Below are positions 1 to 6,740 of a DNA stretch of 17,800 nt, piece by piece. Source of the DNA: Alphaproteobacteria bacterium (GTDB lineage Bacteria > Pseudomonadota > Alphaproteobacteria > GCA-2731375); assembly GCA_030746295.1 (NCBI GenBank), contig JASLMY010000091.1, positions 1-17,800 on the forward strand, in the 5' to 3' direction. Both the position numbers and the translations under genes were made by a program. Each line of letters begins with the position of its first letter. The first letter of the stretch is position 1. The notes beneath the pieces were generated by a model. The model was not told the origin of the DNA. It made no database searches and worked only from the letters and a program-made list of their open reading frames with translations.

Positions 1-58
1 GGTGCAGAACACCCGGGCGAAGCGTGTCGCCGTCGATGCGCAAAGCTCCGGAGAAAGG

Positions 59-102
59 GGAACAGGGCGGGCCGCGACCGCTGTCTGCGGCCGCCCTGTT
101 CC
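59..102 (-). terminator. Strong hairpin, probable terminator of the HD-GYP gene
   Basis: An inverted repeat pairs 59-70 with 91-102 (12 bp, no mismatch) and continues with 72-75 against 87-90 after one bulged base, leaving an 11-nt loop. It begins about 100 bases past the stop of the minus-strand HD-GYP gene. Read on the minus strand the stem is followed by CCTTTCTCC, a poor T tract. It is therefore either an imperfect intrinsic terminator or a 3'-end-protecting structure. The plus strand has no T run after it. Confidence 0.5.
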
Positions 103-199
103 GAGTCGTGACCGGCTTGGACGTCGAAGGGATGAGACGTCGAGGGAGAGAGGGTGCCGGCCAATCCGCGACCAGGTGAGGGGGGCTAGGTGCGGTTAG

Positions 200-1849
200 T
201 CATCCCGCCTCCGCCCAGCTCGTGGATTCCGTGTCCGCCGCGTCGCCGCGCAGCAACTCGATGTCGACGCCATTCCTGAGGTCCACCTGCATGTACCGGT
301 CGGCATAGTCCTGCCAGACCCGCGAGGTCAGGAAGAGGTCGAAGAGGTCGGCGTCGATCTTGCCGTCATCGCGCATCGCGGCCATGATTTGCAGCGCTTC
401 TTGCAGCGTCTTCGCCTTTTTGTAGGGGCGGTCGCCGGCGGTCAGAGCCTCGAAGATGTCGGCGATCACCAACATTCGGGCCGGCAAAGACATCTCGTCG
501 CCGGTGAGCCCGTTCGGGTAGCCGCTACCGTCGATCTTCTCGTGGTGCGCGCCGACGATCTCGGGAATCCGCGCCAACTCCTTCGGGAACGGCAGCTCGG
601 CCAGCATCTCGATGCTGGTCTCGACATGGCGGTTGATGATCCGGCGCTCGGCGTCGTTGAGCGTGCCGCTGCGAATGCAGAGGTTCTCGACCTCGTCGGC
701 CTCCAGGAGCGGGCGGGCGAGGCCATTCTGGTCGCGCCAACGCAGCGTGGCGATGGCACGGACGCGCTCCTGCATCTCCTCGGTCATCAGCTCGTCGCCG
801 CGGTTGACCTCGGCCAAGAAGTGGGGGTCGTCGTCGAGCCGGCGCAGCCGGACGTAGAGGTCGGCGCGATAGTCGGCGGCGTTGTCGGGGTCCTTGATGA
901 TTTTCTTGAGCGAGTGGATTTCCTCCTCGCGCTTGATGACCTCGAAGCGGACGGCGATCTCGGCCAGCCGGTCGCGCACCGTCTCCAATTTGGTCGCCTT
1001 GTCGACGACGTGCTCGGGCGTCGCCACTTTGCCGCAGTCGTGCAGCCAGGCGGCGAGGCGAAGCTCGTGGCGTTCCTCCTCGCTCAGCCGAAAATCGCGG
1101 CACGGGCCCTCGGTGGTGGCGCAGGCAGCATCGGCCAACATCTCGTAGATCACCGGCACTCGCTGGCAATGCATGCTGATGTTGGGCGACTTGGCGTCGA
1201 TCGCCGCCGCCAGGACGCGCACCAGGGCATTGAACATCTCGGCCCGGTTCTCCAGCAGCTGCTGGTTCTCCAGCGCCACCGCGGCTTGGTTGGCCAGAGC
1301 CTCGATCACCGGCTGCCGGGCGACATCGAACGGCACGATGCGGCCCGAGGTGTCGGCCGCGTTGATCAGCTGCAAGACGCCGATGACACGGCCCTCGGCA
1401 GTCTTCAAGGGCAGGCTCAGGTAGGAGATCGAACGATAGCCGTTGGCTTGGTCCCGGGCCTTGGAGCCGTCGAAGGCCGGGGCCTGCGGGGCATAGGCGT
1501 CGGCGAGGTTGAGGCAGCAGCCGGTGAGCGCGACGTGGCTCTCGACGTTGCCGTGGTTGGGCGCGCCGCTTTCCGGCAGATAGAGGGGGATCGAGGGCAG
1601 GGGCACATCGCCAGTGCCGACTAGCCCGGCGGCCGTGCGGTTGCGGACGATGGCGGCGGCCAGCGCATCGTCGGCGCCGCGCAGATAGAGCCCGCCGGCA
1701 TCGGCGCCGGCGATCTCCATGGCGTGCTCGACGATCATCTCGAGCAGTCGCTCGCGGTCGTGCTCGGCCGAGAGCGCGCTGGCGACTTCAAGCAGTCGGG
1801 GGTAGGCGTTGTCCGCGGCTTCCGAGGGCGGCCGCTCCGTGGTCAGCAT
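200..1849 (-). CDS. GAF domain / HD-GYP cyclic-di-GMP phosphodiesterase
   Basis: A 549-residue predicted cytoplasmic signalling enzyme. Residues about 14-197 form a GAF sensor domain. A linker leads into an HD-GYP domain with HDCGK at 270-274 (H270, D271), HHEKIDGSGYP at 435-445 and ADIFEAL at 463-469. These are the metal-binding and signature residues of HD-GYP enzymes, which hydrolyse c-di-GMP to pGpG or GMP, so activity is likely. About 100 extra residues, rich in charged helices (roughly 290-395), separate the HD half from the GYP half; I recall similar inserts in other GAF/HD-GYP proteins. The ATG at 1849 is the only start codon after the upstream in-frame stop at 1928-1930. It has no clear Shine-Dalgarno and is overlapped by a mini-ORF. 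The gene lies 131 bases downstream of the MerR-cyclase gene, same strand, so co-transcription is likely. The GAF ligand cannot be told from sequence. Confidence 0.93.
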   Translation of the reverse strand: MLTTERPPSEAADNAYPRLLEVASALSAEHDRERLLEMIVEHAMEIAGADAGGLYLRGADDALAAAIVRNRTAAGLVGTGDVPLPSIPLYLPESGAPNHGNVESHVALTGCCLNLADAYAPQAPAFDGSKARDQANGYRSISYLSLPLKTAEGRVIGVLQLINAADTSGRIVPFDVARQPVIEALANQAAVALENQQLLENRAEMFNALVRVLAAAIDAKSPNISMHCQRVPVIYEMLADAACATTEGPCRDFRLSEEERHELRLAAWLHDCGKVATPEHVVDKATKLETVRDRLAEIAVRFEVIKREEEIHSLKKIIKDPDNAADYRADLYVRLRRLDDDPHFLAEVNRGDELMTEEMQERVRAIATLRWRDQNGLARPLLEADEVENLCIRSGTLNDAERRIINRHVETSIEMLAELPFPKELARIPEIVGAHHEKIDGSGYPNGLTGDEMSLPARMLVIADIFEALTAGDRPYKKAKTLQEALQIMAAMRDDGKIDADLFDLFLTSRVWQDYADRYMQVDLRNGVDIELLRGDAADTESTSWAEAG

Positions 1850-1931
1850 GGTGAGGTTGTCGCAGATGGGGCGTCTTGCTCGACTGTCATCGGCTTGCCT
1901 GCCTCTGCCGTGGCGTTTCCGTCTTGTTCAT
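1843..1931 (-). promoter_or_regulatory. Two overlapping mini-ORFs in the leader of the HD-GYP gene
   Basis: In the gap between the cyclase and HD-GYP genes a 14-codon ORF (1931 to 1887) ends in a TGA that overlaps the ATG of a 15-codon ORF (1890 to 1843) as ATGA. The second ORF ends in a TGA overlapping the HD-GYP start as ATGCTGA. A purine-rich GGGAAAGCGGAAAAG lies directly before the first ATG. The nested start/stop overlaps could couple translation down to the HD-GYP gene, which lacks its own clear ribosome-binding site. That the peptides are made is inference. Confidence 0.35.
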
Positions 1932-1980
1932 CTTTTCCGCTTTCCCTGGCGTTTTGCTTCTGCGCGGCTGCCGCGTCGGT

Positions 1981-3543
1981 TCATCGCAATCTGGCGAGCA
2001 TCTCGCCGTCGAAGACGTCCGATATCTCGGCGACGACCAGCTGGCCCAGATCGACGCCCCGGCTCTCCTGAAGGGTCTCGGGCTCGATCATGTTGGCGAC
2101 CCTGGAATAGATCGTCGGCACCAGGATCTCGTTGCCGGTCGCGTCGCGGCGACGGACCCCGAAGTGAATTCGGGCCCGCTCCTCGGGCCCCAATATGCCG
2201 AGCATGCTCTTGGTCGCCATGATGGCGCCGTCGCGGGCCAACCGCGCCAGGCCGCGGGCCTGATCGGCAGTGTCGCCGAGCACGGTCAGCTCGATCGCGG
2301 CCGTGGTGTTGAAGCTGCCGAACCAGTCGTGGCCCTCGTTCAAGCCGATGTTGAGGCGAAACTCGCTCAAGAGGTTGCGCTTGAGCTGCCACTCCCGGCT
2401 GATCCGGCGCATCGCCTCCTTCAGCTCGCGGGCGCACTCGATCGCGTTCATGACGTAGTTACAGTCAGGCTGGGGAAAGAAGTAGTAGACCAGGCCGTCG
2501 CTCAGATGCTTGCCGTGGGTGCCGTAGTAGGAGCGGAACACAGGCTCCATGCTGCCCCAGACGTCGTTGACGAAGGCGAAGTATTCTTCCGCCGGCAACT
2601 CGGTGGCGAGCTGGGCTGAGTTTTCGAGGTCGGCGACAAGCACCGCGAGGTGGGTCAGCACCGGCTGGCGCTTGGTCAACAGGTCGCGAATGACCTGCTC
2701 GCGCCGGGACAGGAAGTCGAGCAGCGAGTCGGCCTCGTCGCCGCGCGGTACGTAGGCGAAGAGGACGCCCTCGCGAGAGAAGGTGGCGAAGAGGTCGTAG
2801 GCGACCAGATCGCCGATCTCGTTCTGCAGCTGCACCGGCGCGCGCACGATGTGGCGCTTCTGAATCGCCTCCGTCTCTTCGTAGATGGTGTTCAGGAGAC
2901 CGACGTTCTCGGCTCCGATCTCGGGTGCCAGCTTGGCCAGCTCGGCGGCCCCGACCCGGTTCTTGGCGACCCCGAGATGGAGTCTCAGCGCCTCCATCCA
3001 CTCCGCCCCTTCCGAGGCCTCTTGAGCCTCGAGCAGAAGCCGGAAGACGTTGCGCGCCTCGCTCTCGCGGCCCAGGCCCTCGCGGTGGTGGAAGATCTCG
3101 ATGGTGGCCTGCGTGTTCCACCACTCGAGCTCGAAGTTGTTGTTGACCATGTAGGCGGGGTGGGGGATGTCCTCGATCGTCAGCCTGAGCGGCCGGCCAG
3201 GCGTGATGACGCTGGGGGCAGCGGCGCGCCGGCGCTCCTCGTGGCTCGTGTACTCCATAACGTCGTCCTCGCCATTTGCCGCCGCGGCGCGGTCGGAAGT
3301 TTCCACCTCGCCGCTGAACCGGGTCGCGATATCGGTCATCGCCAGGCCTTGTCGCTTCAGCTGCTGTACTTCTTGGATCCGCTCGACGACTTCGTCCTCG
3401 AAGTAGCCGATGCGGCGCACGCTGCCGGCCCCGGGGCCGGCGACGCCGACGATCGGTCGCGGCAGGATGCCAAGGGCGATGTAGTTGTTGAGCGTGGCGC
3501 GGGAGATCCCGGTACGGGCCATCACTTCACGACTGGTCAGCAT
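1981..3543 (-). CDS. MerR-type HTH / PAS-like / class III nucleotidyl cyclase fusion protein
   Basis: A 520-residue one-component regulator. Residues 1-76 are a MerR-type winged helix-turn-helix (SREVMARTGISRATLNNYI, then a YFEDEVVERI wing and helix). Residues about 120-265 resemble the PAS-like ligand-binding domain of MmyB-type regulators (IPHPAYMVNNNFELEWWN). Residues about 297-480 are a class III adenylate/guanylate cyclase domain: metal-binding D305 in VADLENS, D349 in GKHLSDG, and K345 where adenylate cyclases keep their base-selecting lysine. The usual VNxAxR motif reads ADQARG, so by my alignment the transition-state Asn and Arg are Asp427 and Gly431. The product may have weak activity or act as a nucleotide-binding sensor. 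Start ATG at 3543 has a weak AGACAGG six bases upstream and overlaps an upstream small ORF by 17 bases. It precedes the GAF/HD-GYP gene. The domain order is well supported; the signal, target promoter and nucleotide product are unknown. Confidence 0.85.
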   Translation of the reverse strand: MLTSREVMARTGISRATLNNYIALGILPRPIVGVAGPGAGSVRRIGYFEDEVVERIQEVQQLKRQGLAMTDIATRFSGEVETSDRAAAANGEDDVMEYTSHEERRRAAAPSVITPGRPLRLTIEDIPHPAYMVNNNFELEWWNTQATIEIFHHREGLGRESEARNVFRLLLEAQEASEGAEWMEALRLHLGVAKNRVGAAELAKLAPEIGAENVGLLNTIYEETEAIQKRHIVRAPVQLQNEIGDLVAYDLFATFSREGVLFAYVPRGDEADSLLDFLSRREQVIRDLLTKRQPVLTHLAVLVADLENSAQLATELPAEEYFAFVNDVWGSMEPVFRSYYGTHGKHLSDGLVYYFFPQPDCNYVMNAIECARELKEAMRRISREWQLKRNLLSEFRLNIGLNEGHDWFGSFNTTAAIELTVLGDTADQARGLARLARDGAIMATKSMLGILGPEERARIHFGVRRRDATGNEILVPTIYSRVANMIEPETLQESRGVDLGQLVVAEISDVFDGEMLARLR

Positions 3544-3721
3544 GGGATACCTGTCTCATCTGGATGGTTCGAAGGGCGTAGGACTCTTCGAGCAGGTCCT
3601 GCGCCAGCCGGCGCCACGGGGCGCCCCAGGGCCGGGCACGACGGTCCTGCGACCGAGCGGTGCGCCGGAAGCCACTTGCTCGTTCGCGCGTCCGGGTCTC
3701 GTGTTGCTGGCGATGGATCAT
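3527..3721 (-). CDS. Possible small protein or leader ORF upstream of the MerR-cyclase
   Basis: A 64-codon ORF starting at an ATG (3719-3721) preceded by GGGGGGAGG with a 5-nt gap, the best Shine-Dalgarno in this part of the window. It ends inside the first codons of the MerR-cyclase gene (17-base overlap, different frame), an arrangement that suits translational coupling. The product would be very basic, arginine-rich in its first half, with a possible amphipathic helix near WRRLAQDLLEESYALRTI. I recognise no family. Arginine-rich translations arise easily by chance in GC-rich DNA, so the ribosome-binding site and overlap are the main support. Confidence 0.38.
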   Translation of the reverse strand: MIHRQQHETRTRERASGFRRTARSQDRRARPWGAPWRRLAQDLLEESYALRTIQMRQVSHADQS

Positions 3722-3753
3722 TCGAGCCTCCCCCCAATTGCAGGATGGAAGGA

Positions 3754-3774
3754 GCCTAGCCAGTCTATTTAGGC
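3754..3774. promoter_or_regulatory. Inverted repeat upstream of the MerR-cyclase unit
   Basis: GCCTA at 3754-3758 and TAGGC at 3770-3774 form a 5-bp inverted repeat with an 11-nt spacer, about 30 bases upstream of the small ORF. On the minus strand a TTGCAC lies just outside it with TAGGCT 17 bases on, a weak -35/-10 pair. MerR proteins commonly bind dyads inside promoters, so autoregulation is conceivable, but the repeat is short and could be chance. Confidence 0.2.
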
Positions 3775-3927
3775 AGTGCAAACGCTTTTTTAACGCGCCC
3801 CTCCAATCACATATCCGAGGACCGCCACTGCCTCATTCCGGGCCACCAACAGCGCACGAATAATATGGAACGGGGGACTCGCCATAGGCGTGGCCAGGGC
3901 CTCGAATTGGACTCTTGGGTTGGAAAT

Positions 3928-3940
3928 TTAGACCGTCTAA
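3928..3940. promoter_or_regulatory. TetR-operator-like palindrome TTAGACCGTCTAA
   Basis: A 6-bp perfect inverted repeat around a single central base (TTAGAC-C-GTCTAA) inside an A/T-rich patch. Many TetR-family operators have this TAGAC-n-GTCTA form. On the plus strand it lies between TTGGAA (3920-3925) and TATCTG, a weak promoter-like pair. No TetR gene or clear target gene is adjacent, so it may serve a regulator encoded elsewhere or be a leftover. Confidence 0.4.
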
Positions 3941-4233
3941 CTATCTGTTTCAAAACGATGTTTTCGTATTCGGAACGCCCGACATGGGGCTGTCTAGCGG
4001 CATCGAATTCGTCGTTTCGCAGGTACTCGCGAGCACGCTCGCACAGTCGTCCGCGCGGGGCGCCATTGCTCTGGTACCGCCGGGCCCTCTACCGGTGACG
4101 AGGCTGCCTTCGTCGAACGATTTCGTAAGCGATGTGCCTGAATTCGACTGGCTAAAAGACGCTAACACGGCGCCAAATCACACGCTCGGAACTACGGTGC
4201 GGACCCGCGCCGAGACCTCGCCGATCGCCATTT

Positions 4234-4992
4234 TCAGATGGTGCGGCCGCCGTCTACGGGCAGGCAAACCCCAGTCAACATCGTGGCCTCGTCCGAGGCG
4301 AGGAAGAGGGCGGCGTTGGCGATGTCAAACGGCATCGAGAAGCGCCCCAGCGGGATCGTCGCGATGAACTTCTGGCGCATCTCCGGCGTCGCCTGACCGC
4401 CCATGAACTGCCCCAGCATCTGGGTGTCGCCCGCCACGGGGTTGACGGCGTTGACCCGGATCCGGTCCGGCGCCAGTTCGACTGCCATTGCTTTGGTGAT
4501 GGTGTCGACCGCACCTTTGGAGCCGTTGTACCAGACGAGGCCGGGCCTGGGGCTGATCGCCGCGGTCGACGAGGTGTTGATGATGACGCCGCCGCCCTGG
4601 CTGCGAAAATGCGGCACCGTGTGCTTGGCCGACCAATAGAGGCTCTTGACGTTGACGGCGAAGATGCGGTCGAAGTCCGCCTCGCTGACTTCCTCCATCG
4701 GCCCCGCCACCTGTGGCACGCCGGCGTTGTTGACGATGATGTCGAGGCCGCCGAAGCGCTCCAGGGCGGTGGCGACCAGCCGGCCCATCTCCTCGTCCGA
4801 GGCGACGTCGGCCCGGTGGAAGGCGGCCTCGCCGCCGGCTTCGCGGATCTCGGCGGCGACGGCCTCGCCGTCGTCCTCGGCCAGGTCGTTGACCACGACC
4901 CGCGCGCCTTCCTCGGCGAAACGCTTGGCGATTCCGGCGCCGAAGCCGGCGCCGCCGCCGGTCACGATCGCCACCCGGTTCTCGAGCCGCAT
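4234..4992 (-). CDS. SDR family NAD(P)-dependent oxidoreductase, FabG-like
   Basis: A 252-residue classical short-chain dehydrogenase, the usual length for the family. The Rossmann cofactor motif TGGGAGFG is at 11-18, the adenine-pocket ADV at 61-63, NNAG at 88-91, the catalytic serine in NTSST near 141-142 and YNGSK at 155-159 with Tyr155 and Lys159. The Asp36 after the second strand (VVVNDLAE) suggests preference for NAD over NADP. The C-terminal LTGVCLPVDGG is typical of 3-oxoacyl-ACP-reductase-like and glucose-1-dehydrogenase-like members. The substrate cannot be assigned. Start ATG at 4992 follows GGGAGGGAGAGC, a strong Shine-Dalgarno. It lies just downstream of a decayed type III polyketide synthase fragment on the same strand; whether the two were once functionally linked is unknown. 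Confidence 0.92.
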   Translation of the reverse strand: MRLENRVAIVTGGGAGFGAGIAKRFAEEGARVVVNDLAEDDGEAVAAEIREAGGEAAFHRADVASDEEMGRLVATALERFGGLDIIVNNAGVPQVAGPMEEVSEADFDRIFAVNVKSLYWSAKHTVPHFRSQGGGVIINTSSTAAISPRPGLVWYNGSKGAVDTITKAMAVELAPDRIRVNAVNPVAGDTQMLGQFMGGQATPEMRQKFIATIPLGRFSMPFDIANAALFLASDEATMLTGVCLPVDGGRTI

Positions 4993-5083
4993 GCTCTCCC
5001 TCCCATTTTCGCGCCATCGTCGGCGCTTCGTTGGTCGCCACTATGCCCCGGTCGCCCGCGAGGCGTCGAGAGGCGACGGTGGC

Positions 5084-5236
5084 TCAGGCATCGACGGAAC
5101 GGCGTGGGGCCAGAACCCGAGCCTCGAAGTCGGCAGCGAACATCCGCCGGACCGCCTCGCGGACCACGTCTTGCCTCGGCACATGCTCCGAGACGGCGCT
5201 CGCCAGCGACAGCAGGCGCGGTGGTGGTGTTGACAT
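5084..5236 (-). pseudogene. Probable 5' remnant of a type III polyketide synthase gene
   Basis: A 50-codon frame from ATG at 5236 reads PRLLSLASAVSEHV, then RQDVVREAVRRMF, then ADFEARVLAP. From memory this matches the N-terminus of bacterial chalcone/stilbene-synthase-like enzymes (xLLSLATAVPPH, then Q.DV...A..LF). It stops at residue 50, whereas the family is about 350-390 residues, and the catalytic Cys-His-Asn region is absent. A neighbouring minus-strand frame continues with CLSHRRLSTPRGRPG, which resembles the segment expected next (AG..RR.S.P), hinting at a frameshift near 5105 followed by loss of the rest before the SDR gene. The ribosome-binding site is weak. I consider it a truncated, frameshifted relic; an unrelated short ORF remains possible. 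Confidence 0.42.
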
Positions 5237-5449
5237 GCCTGCCTTGTCGTGGTCCTTGGTCCGGCAGTGGGCGGAGCGCTCGCCGACGGTCGAGCGAGCC
5301 ACGATCGGCACCGTTCGGCATATTTCCGTCGGCTGACAATCGTGTTATCGGTCCGCGTGCCGCGGCGTCCGACCCGTATTCAAGAACGGCGAGATACCGC
5401 TTGACGATCGAAGGCGACGTGCTTCCGGAATGAGGGTTATTTTCGATAG
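5237..5449. other. Intergenic stretch upstream of the DUF502 gene
   Basis: About 210 bases that should contain the rightward promoter of the DUF502 gene. A TTGACG lies near 5400 but has no good -10 element at normal spacing. GAGGG near 5432 is about 14 bases from the ATG, too far for an ideal Shine-Dalgarno. I see no gene here. Confidence 0.3.
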
Positions 5450-6244
5450 ATGAGCGAAGGCGAGAGAAACGACGACGGCGGCGAGGCGCCCTGGCCGGAC
5501 CACGTCAACGCCGAAAAGGAGAACATCCTTCTCCAGGCCGCCAAGAAACAGAGCGTGATCACACGCCTCAGGAACTATTTCCTCGCCGGCGTCATCGTCG
5601 CGGCACCGATCGGCTTGACCATCTACCTGACGCTGCTGGTGATCCAGGTCGTCGATGCGCAGATCGTCCCGCTGATCCCGCCACGCTACAACCCGGAGAC
5701 CTATCTGCCGTTCTCGATCCCGGGCCTCGGCCTGATCGTGATGATCGCGGTGCTGACCCTGATCGGCTTTCTCGCCGCCAATCTGTTCGGCCGCCTCTTG
5801 ATCCAGATCGGCGAGCGCATCGTCAACCGGATGCCGGTCGTGCGCTCGCTCTACAACGGCCTGAAGCAGATCGCCGAGACCGTTTTGCAGCAGTCCTCAA
5901 ACGCCTTCCGCCAGGTAGTGATGGTCGAATACCCGCGCCGCGGCATCTGGGCGCTCGCCTTCCTCACCAGCGAGACCGAGGGCGAGGTGCAGCGACGCAC
6001 CGACGACCAGTTGGTCAGCGTCTTCCTACCGACGACGCCAAACCCGACCTCGGGCTTCCTGCTGCTGGTGCCGAAAGAGGACGTCATCTATCTCGACATG
6101 ACGGTCGAGGAGGCGGCCAAGATGATCATCTCGGCCGGCGTCGTCGTGCCGCCCGATCGGACCGCGCCTGCCGCGACCATAGTGCCGGGTCCGACGATGC
6201 CGATGCCGCTGGAGGGCGAGCGCCGGCGCGAACCTGCGGAATAA
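5450..6244 (+). CDS. DUF502 family membrane protein
   Basis: A 264-residue predicted inner-membrane protein. Two hydrophobic segments, about 44-68 (YFLAGVIVAAPIGLTIYL and on) and 91-118, flank a short loop. A soluble domain follows with the family's conserved RMPVVRSLYNGLKQ at 127-140 and TTPNPTSGFLL at 195-205. The first 40 residues are charged and likely cytoplasmic; the last 30 are proline-rich and low complexity. Length and layout agree with DUF502, a widespread bacterial family without a firmly assigned function; plant relatives are the LIKE-COV proteins. As I recall, this gene often sits near recG in alphaproteobacteria; here 1.4 kb of unrelated DNA intervenes. Its 3' end (6111-6175) has a decayed copy at 7511-7575. 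Confidence 0.9.
   Translation: MSEGERNDDGGEAPWPDHVNAEKENILLQAAKKQSVITRLRNYFLAGVIVAAPIGLTIYLTLLVIQVVDAQIVPLIPPRYNPETYLPFSIPGLGLIVMIAVLTLIGFLAANLFGRLLIQIGERIVNRMPVVRSLYNGLKQIAETVLQQSSNAFRQVVMVEYPRRGIWALAFLTSETEGEVQRRTDDQLVSVFLPTTPNPTSGFLLLVPKEDVIYLDMTVEEAAKMIISAGVVVPPDRTAPAATIVPGPTMPMPLEGERRREPAE
6111..6175 (+). repeat. Source copy of a 65-bp imperfect repeat (DUF502 3' end)
   Basis: Part of the DUF502 reading frame that aligns without gaps to 7511-7575, exactly 1,400 bp downstream. By hand count 49 of 65 positions agree, and 30 of 35 in the last part. The two copies flank the transposase remnant and the hemerythrin gene. Confidence 0.65.
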
Positions 6245-6356
6245 CGCTATTCTCCGATTTCCCGAATGGAATCGACAGTTGCTGACCATTCGAGACGGTT
6301 CTGACGTAAATCCAATTACTTGAGATTGTGATGAGAGGTCGGCGCTGGCGCATCCT

Positions 6357-6563
6357 ATGGGTGAAGCATAGCTGGCGCCTCTGCGGGTGGATTTTGACCG
6401 GCGGCCGAAGCTGGCATTCAATGGCAGCCAGATCTCGCCCTCAGATGTATGGCGGGACAAGAACATGCGCCAGCTCCTGACGGAGCCTCTGCGGCAGTTG
6501 GCGAGAAGAGGAAAACCGCAGGAGATTGGCCTTGAGGATGGCAGTCGACCATGGGCACCATGA
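6357..6563 (+). pseudogene. N-terminal remnant of an IS1380-family transposase
   Basis: From ATG at 6357 the frame reads four codons, a TAG stop at 6369-6371, then LAPLRVDFDRRPKLAFNGSQIS. This closely resembles the N-terminus I remember for one IS1380-family group (LRVDFDRRLKLEFHGSKVTSDAG). After about 20 residues the similarity is lost, and the frame ends at TGA 6561-6563. A full transposase of this family is over 400 residues, so only the start survives, with a nonsense codon. No terminal inverted repeats were identified. It marks this gap as a former insertion site. Confidence 0.5.
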
Positions 6564-6713
6564 GTCTGGCCTCGGCACCAGTCCGAGGGGCAAGCGGAGC
6601 GTCTTACCCGCGGTCCTTTAGCCTCGGAATTGCCGCCAAGGGTACAAATGGCTACTCTGATGGCCGGAGCCGTCGGTCGTCGGGGACTCTCGGTTAAGCA
6701 GGGTCGAAGTGTG

Positions 6714-6740
6714 AGTAGATGACGACCGGTACGATCTACT
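6714..6740. promoter_or_regulatory. 7-bp dyad upstream of the hemerythrin gene
   Basis: AGTAGAT (6714-6720) and ATCTACT (6734-6740) are perfect inverted repeats with a 13-nt spacer that itself contains ACCGGT. The dyad is centred about 84 bases before the hemerythrin ATG. It could be an operator or the hairpin end of something upstream. No matching regulator is seen. Confidence 0.3.

Larger units (their letters stand above)
3722..4233. other. Gene-poor, lower-GC stretch between the signalling unit and the first SDR
   Basis: About 510 bases with no convincing gene. From about 3770 to 4200 the base composition is visibly less GC-rich than the flanking genes. Several open frames cross it, the longest beginning near 3915 on the plus strand with a TTG and running into antisense of the SDR gene, but none has a ribosome-binding site or a recognisable product. 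It holds two inverted repeats listed separately. It may be the promoter region of the leftward signalling unit plus the remains of a lost gene. Confidence 0.5.

Noticed and set aside
2..199. 65-codon plus-strand frame at the left edge
   Set aside because: It is arginine-rich, passes straight through the strong hairpin at 59-102, and shows no domain.
389..1624. Long open frame on the plus strand (411 codons) across the HD-GYP gene
   Set aside because: It is antisense to a clear GAF/HD-GYP coding region, and its translation is a low-complexity shadow of GC-rich codons with no recognisable domain.
1928..2437. 169-codon minus-strand frame ending beside the first mini-ORF
   Set aside because: It lies within the cyclase gene in another frame and has a low-complexity basic translation; the ATGA contact with the mini-ORF is probably accidental.
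3915..4367. 150-codon plus-strand frame starting in the gene-poor patch
   Set aside because: It starts with TTG without a Shine-Dalgarno, runs into antisense of the SDR gene, and no part is recognisable as a protein family. Coding cannot be excluded for the first half but is not supported.
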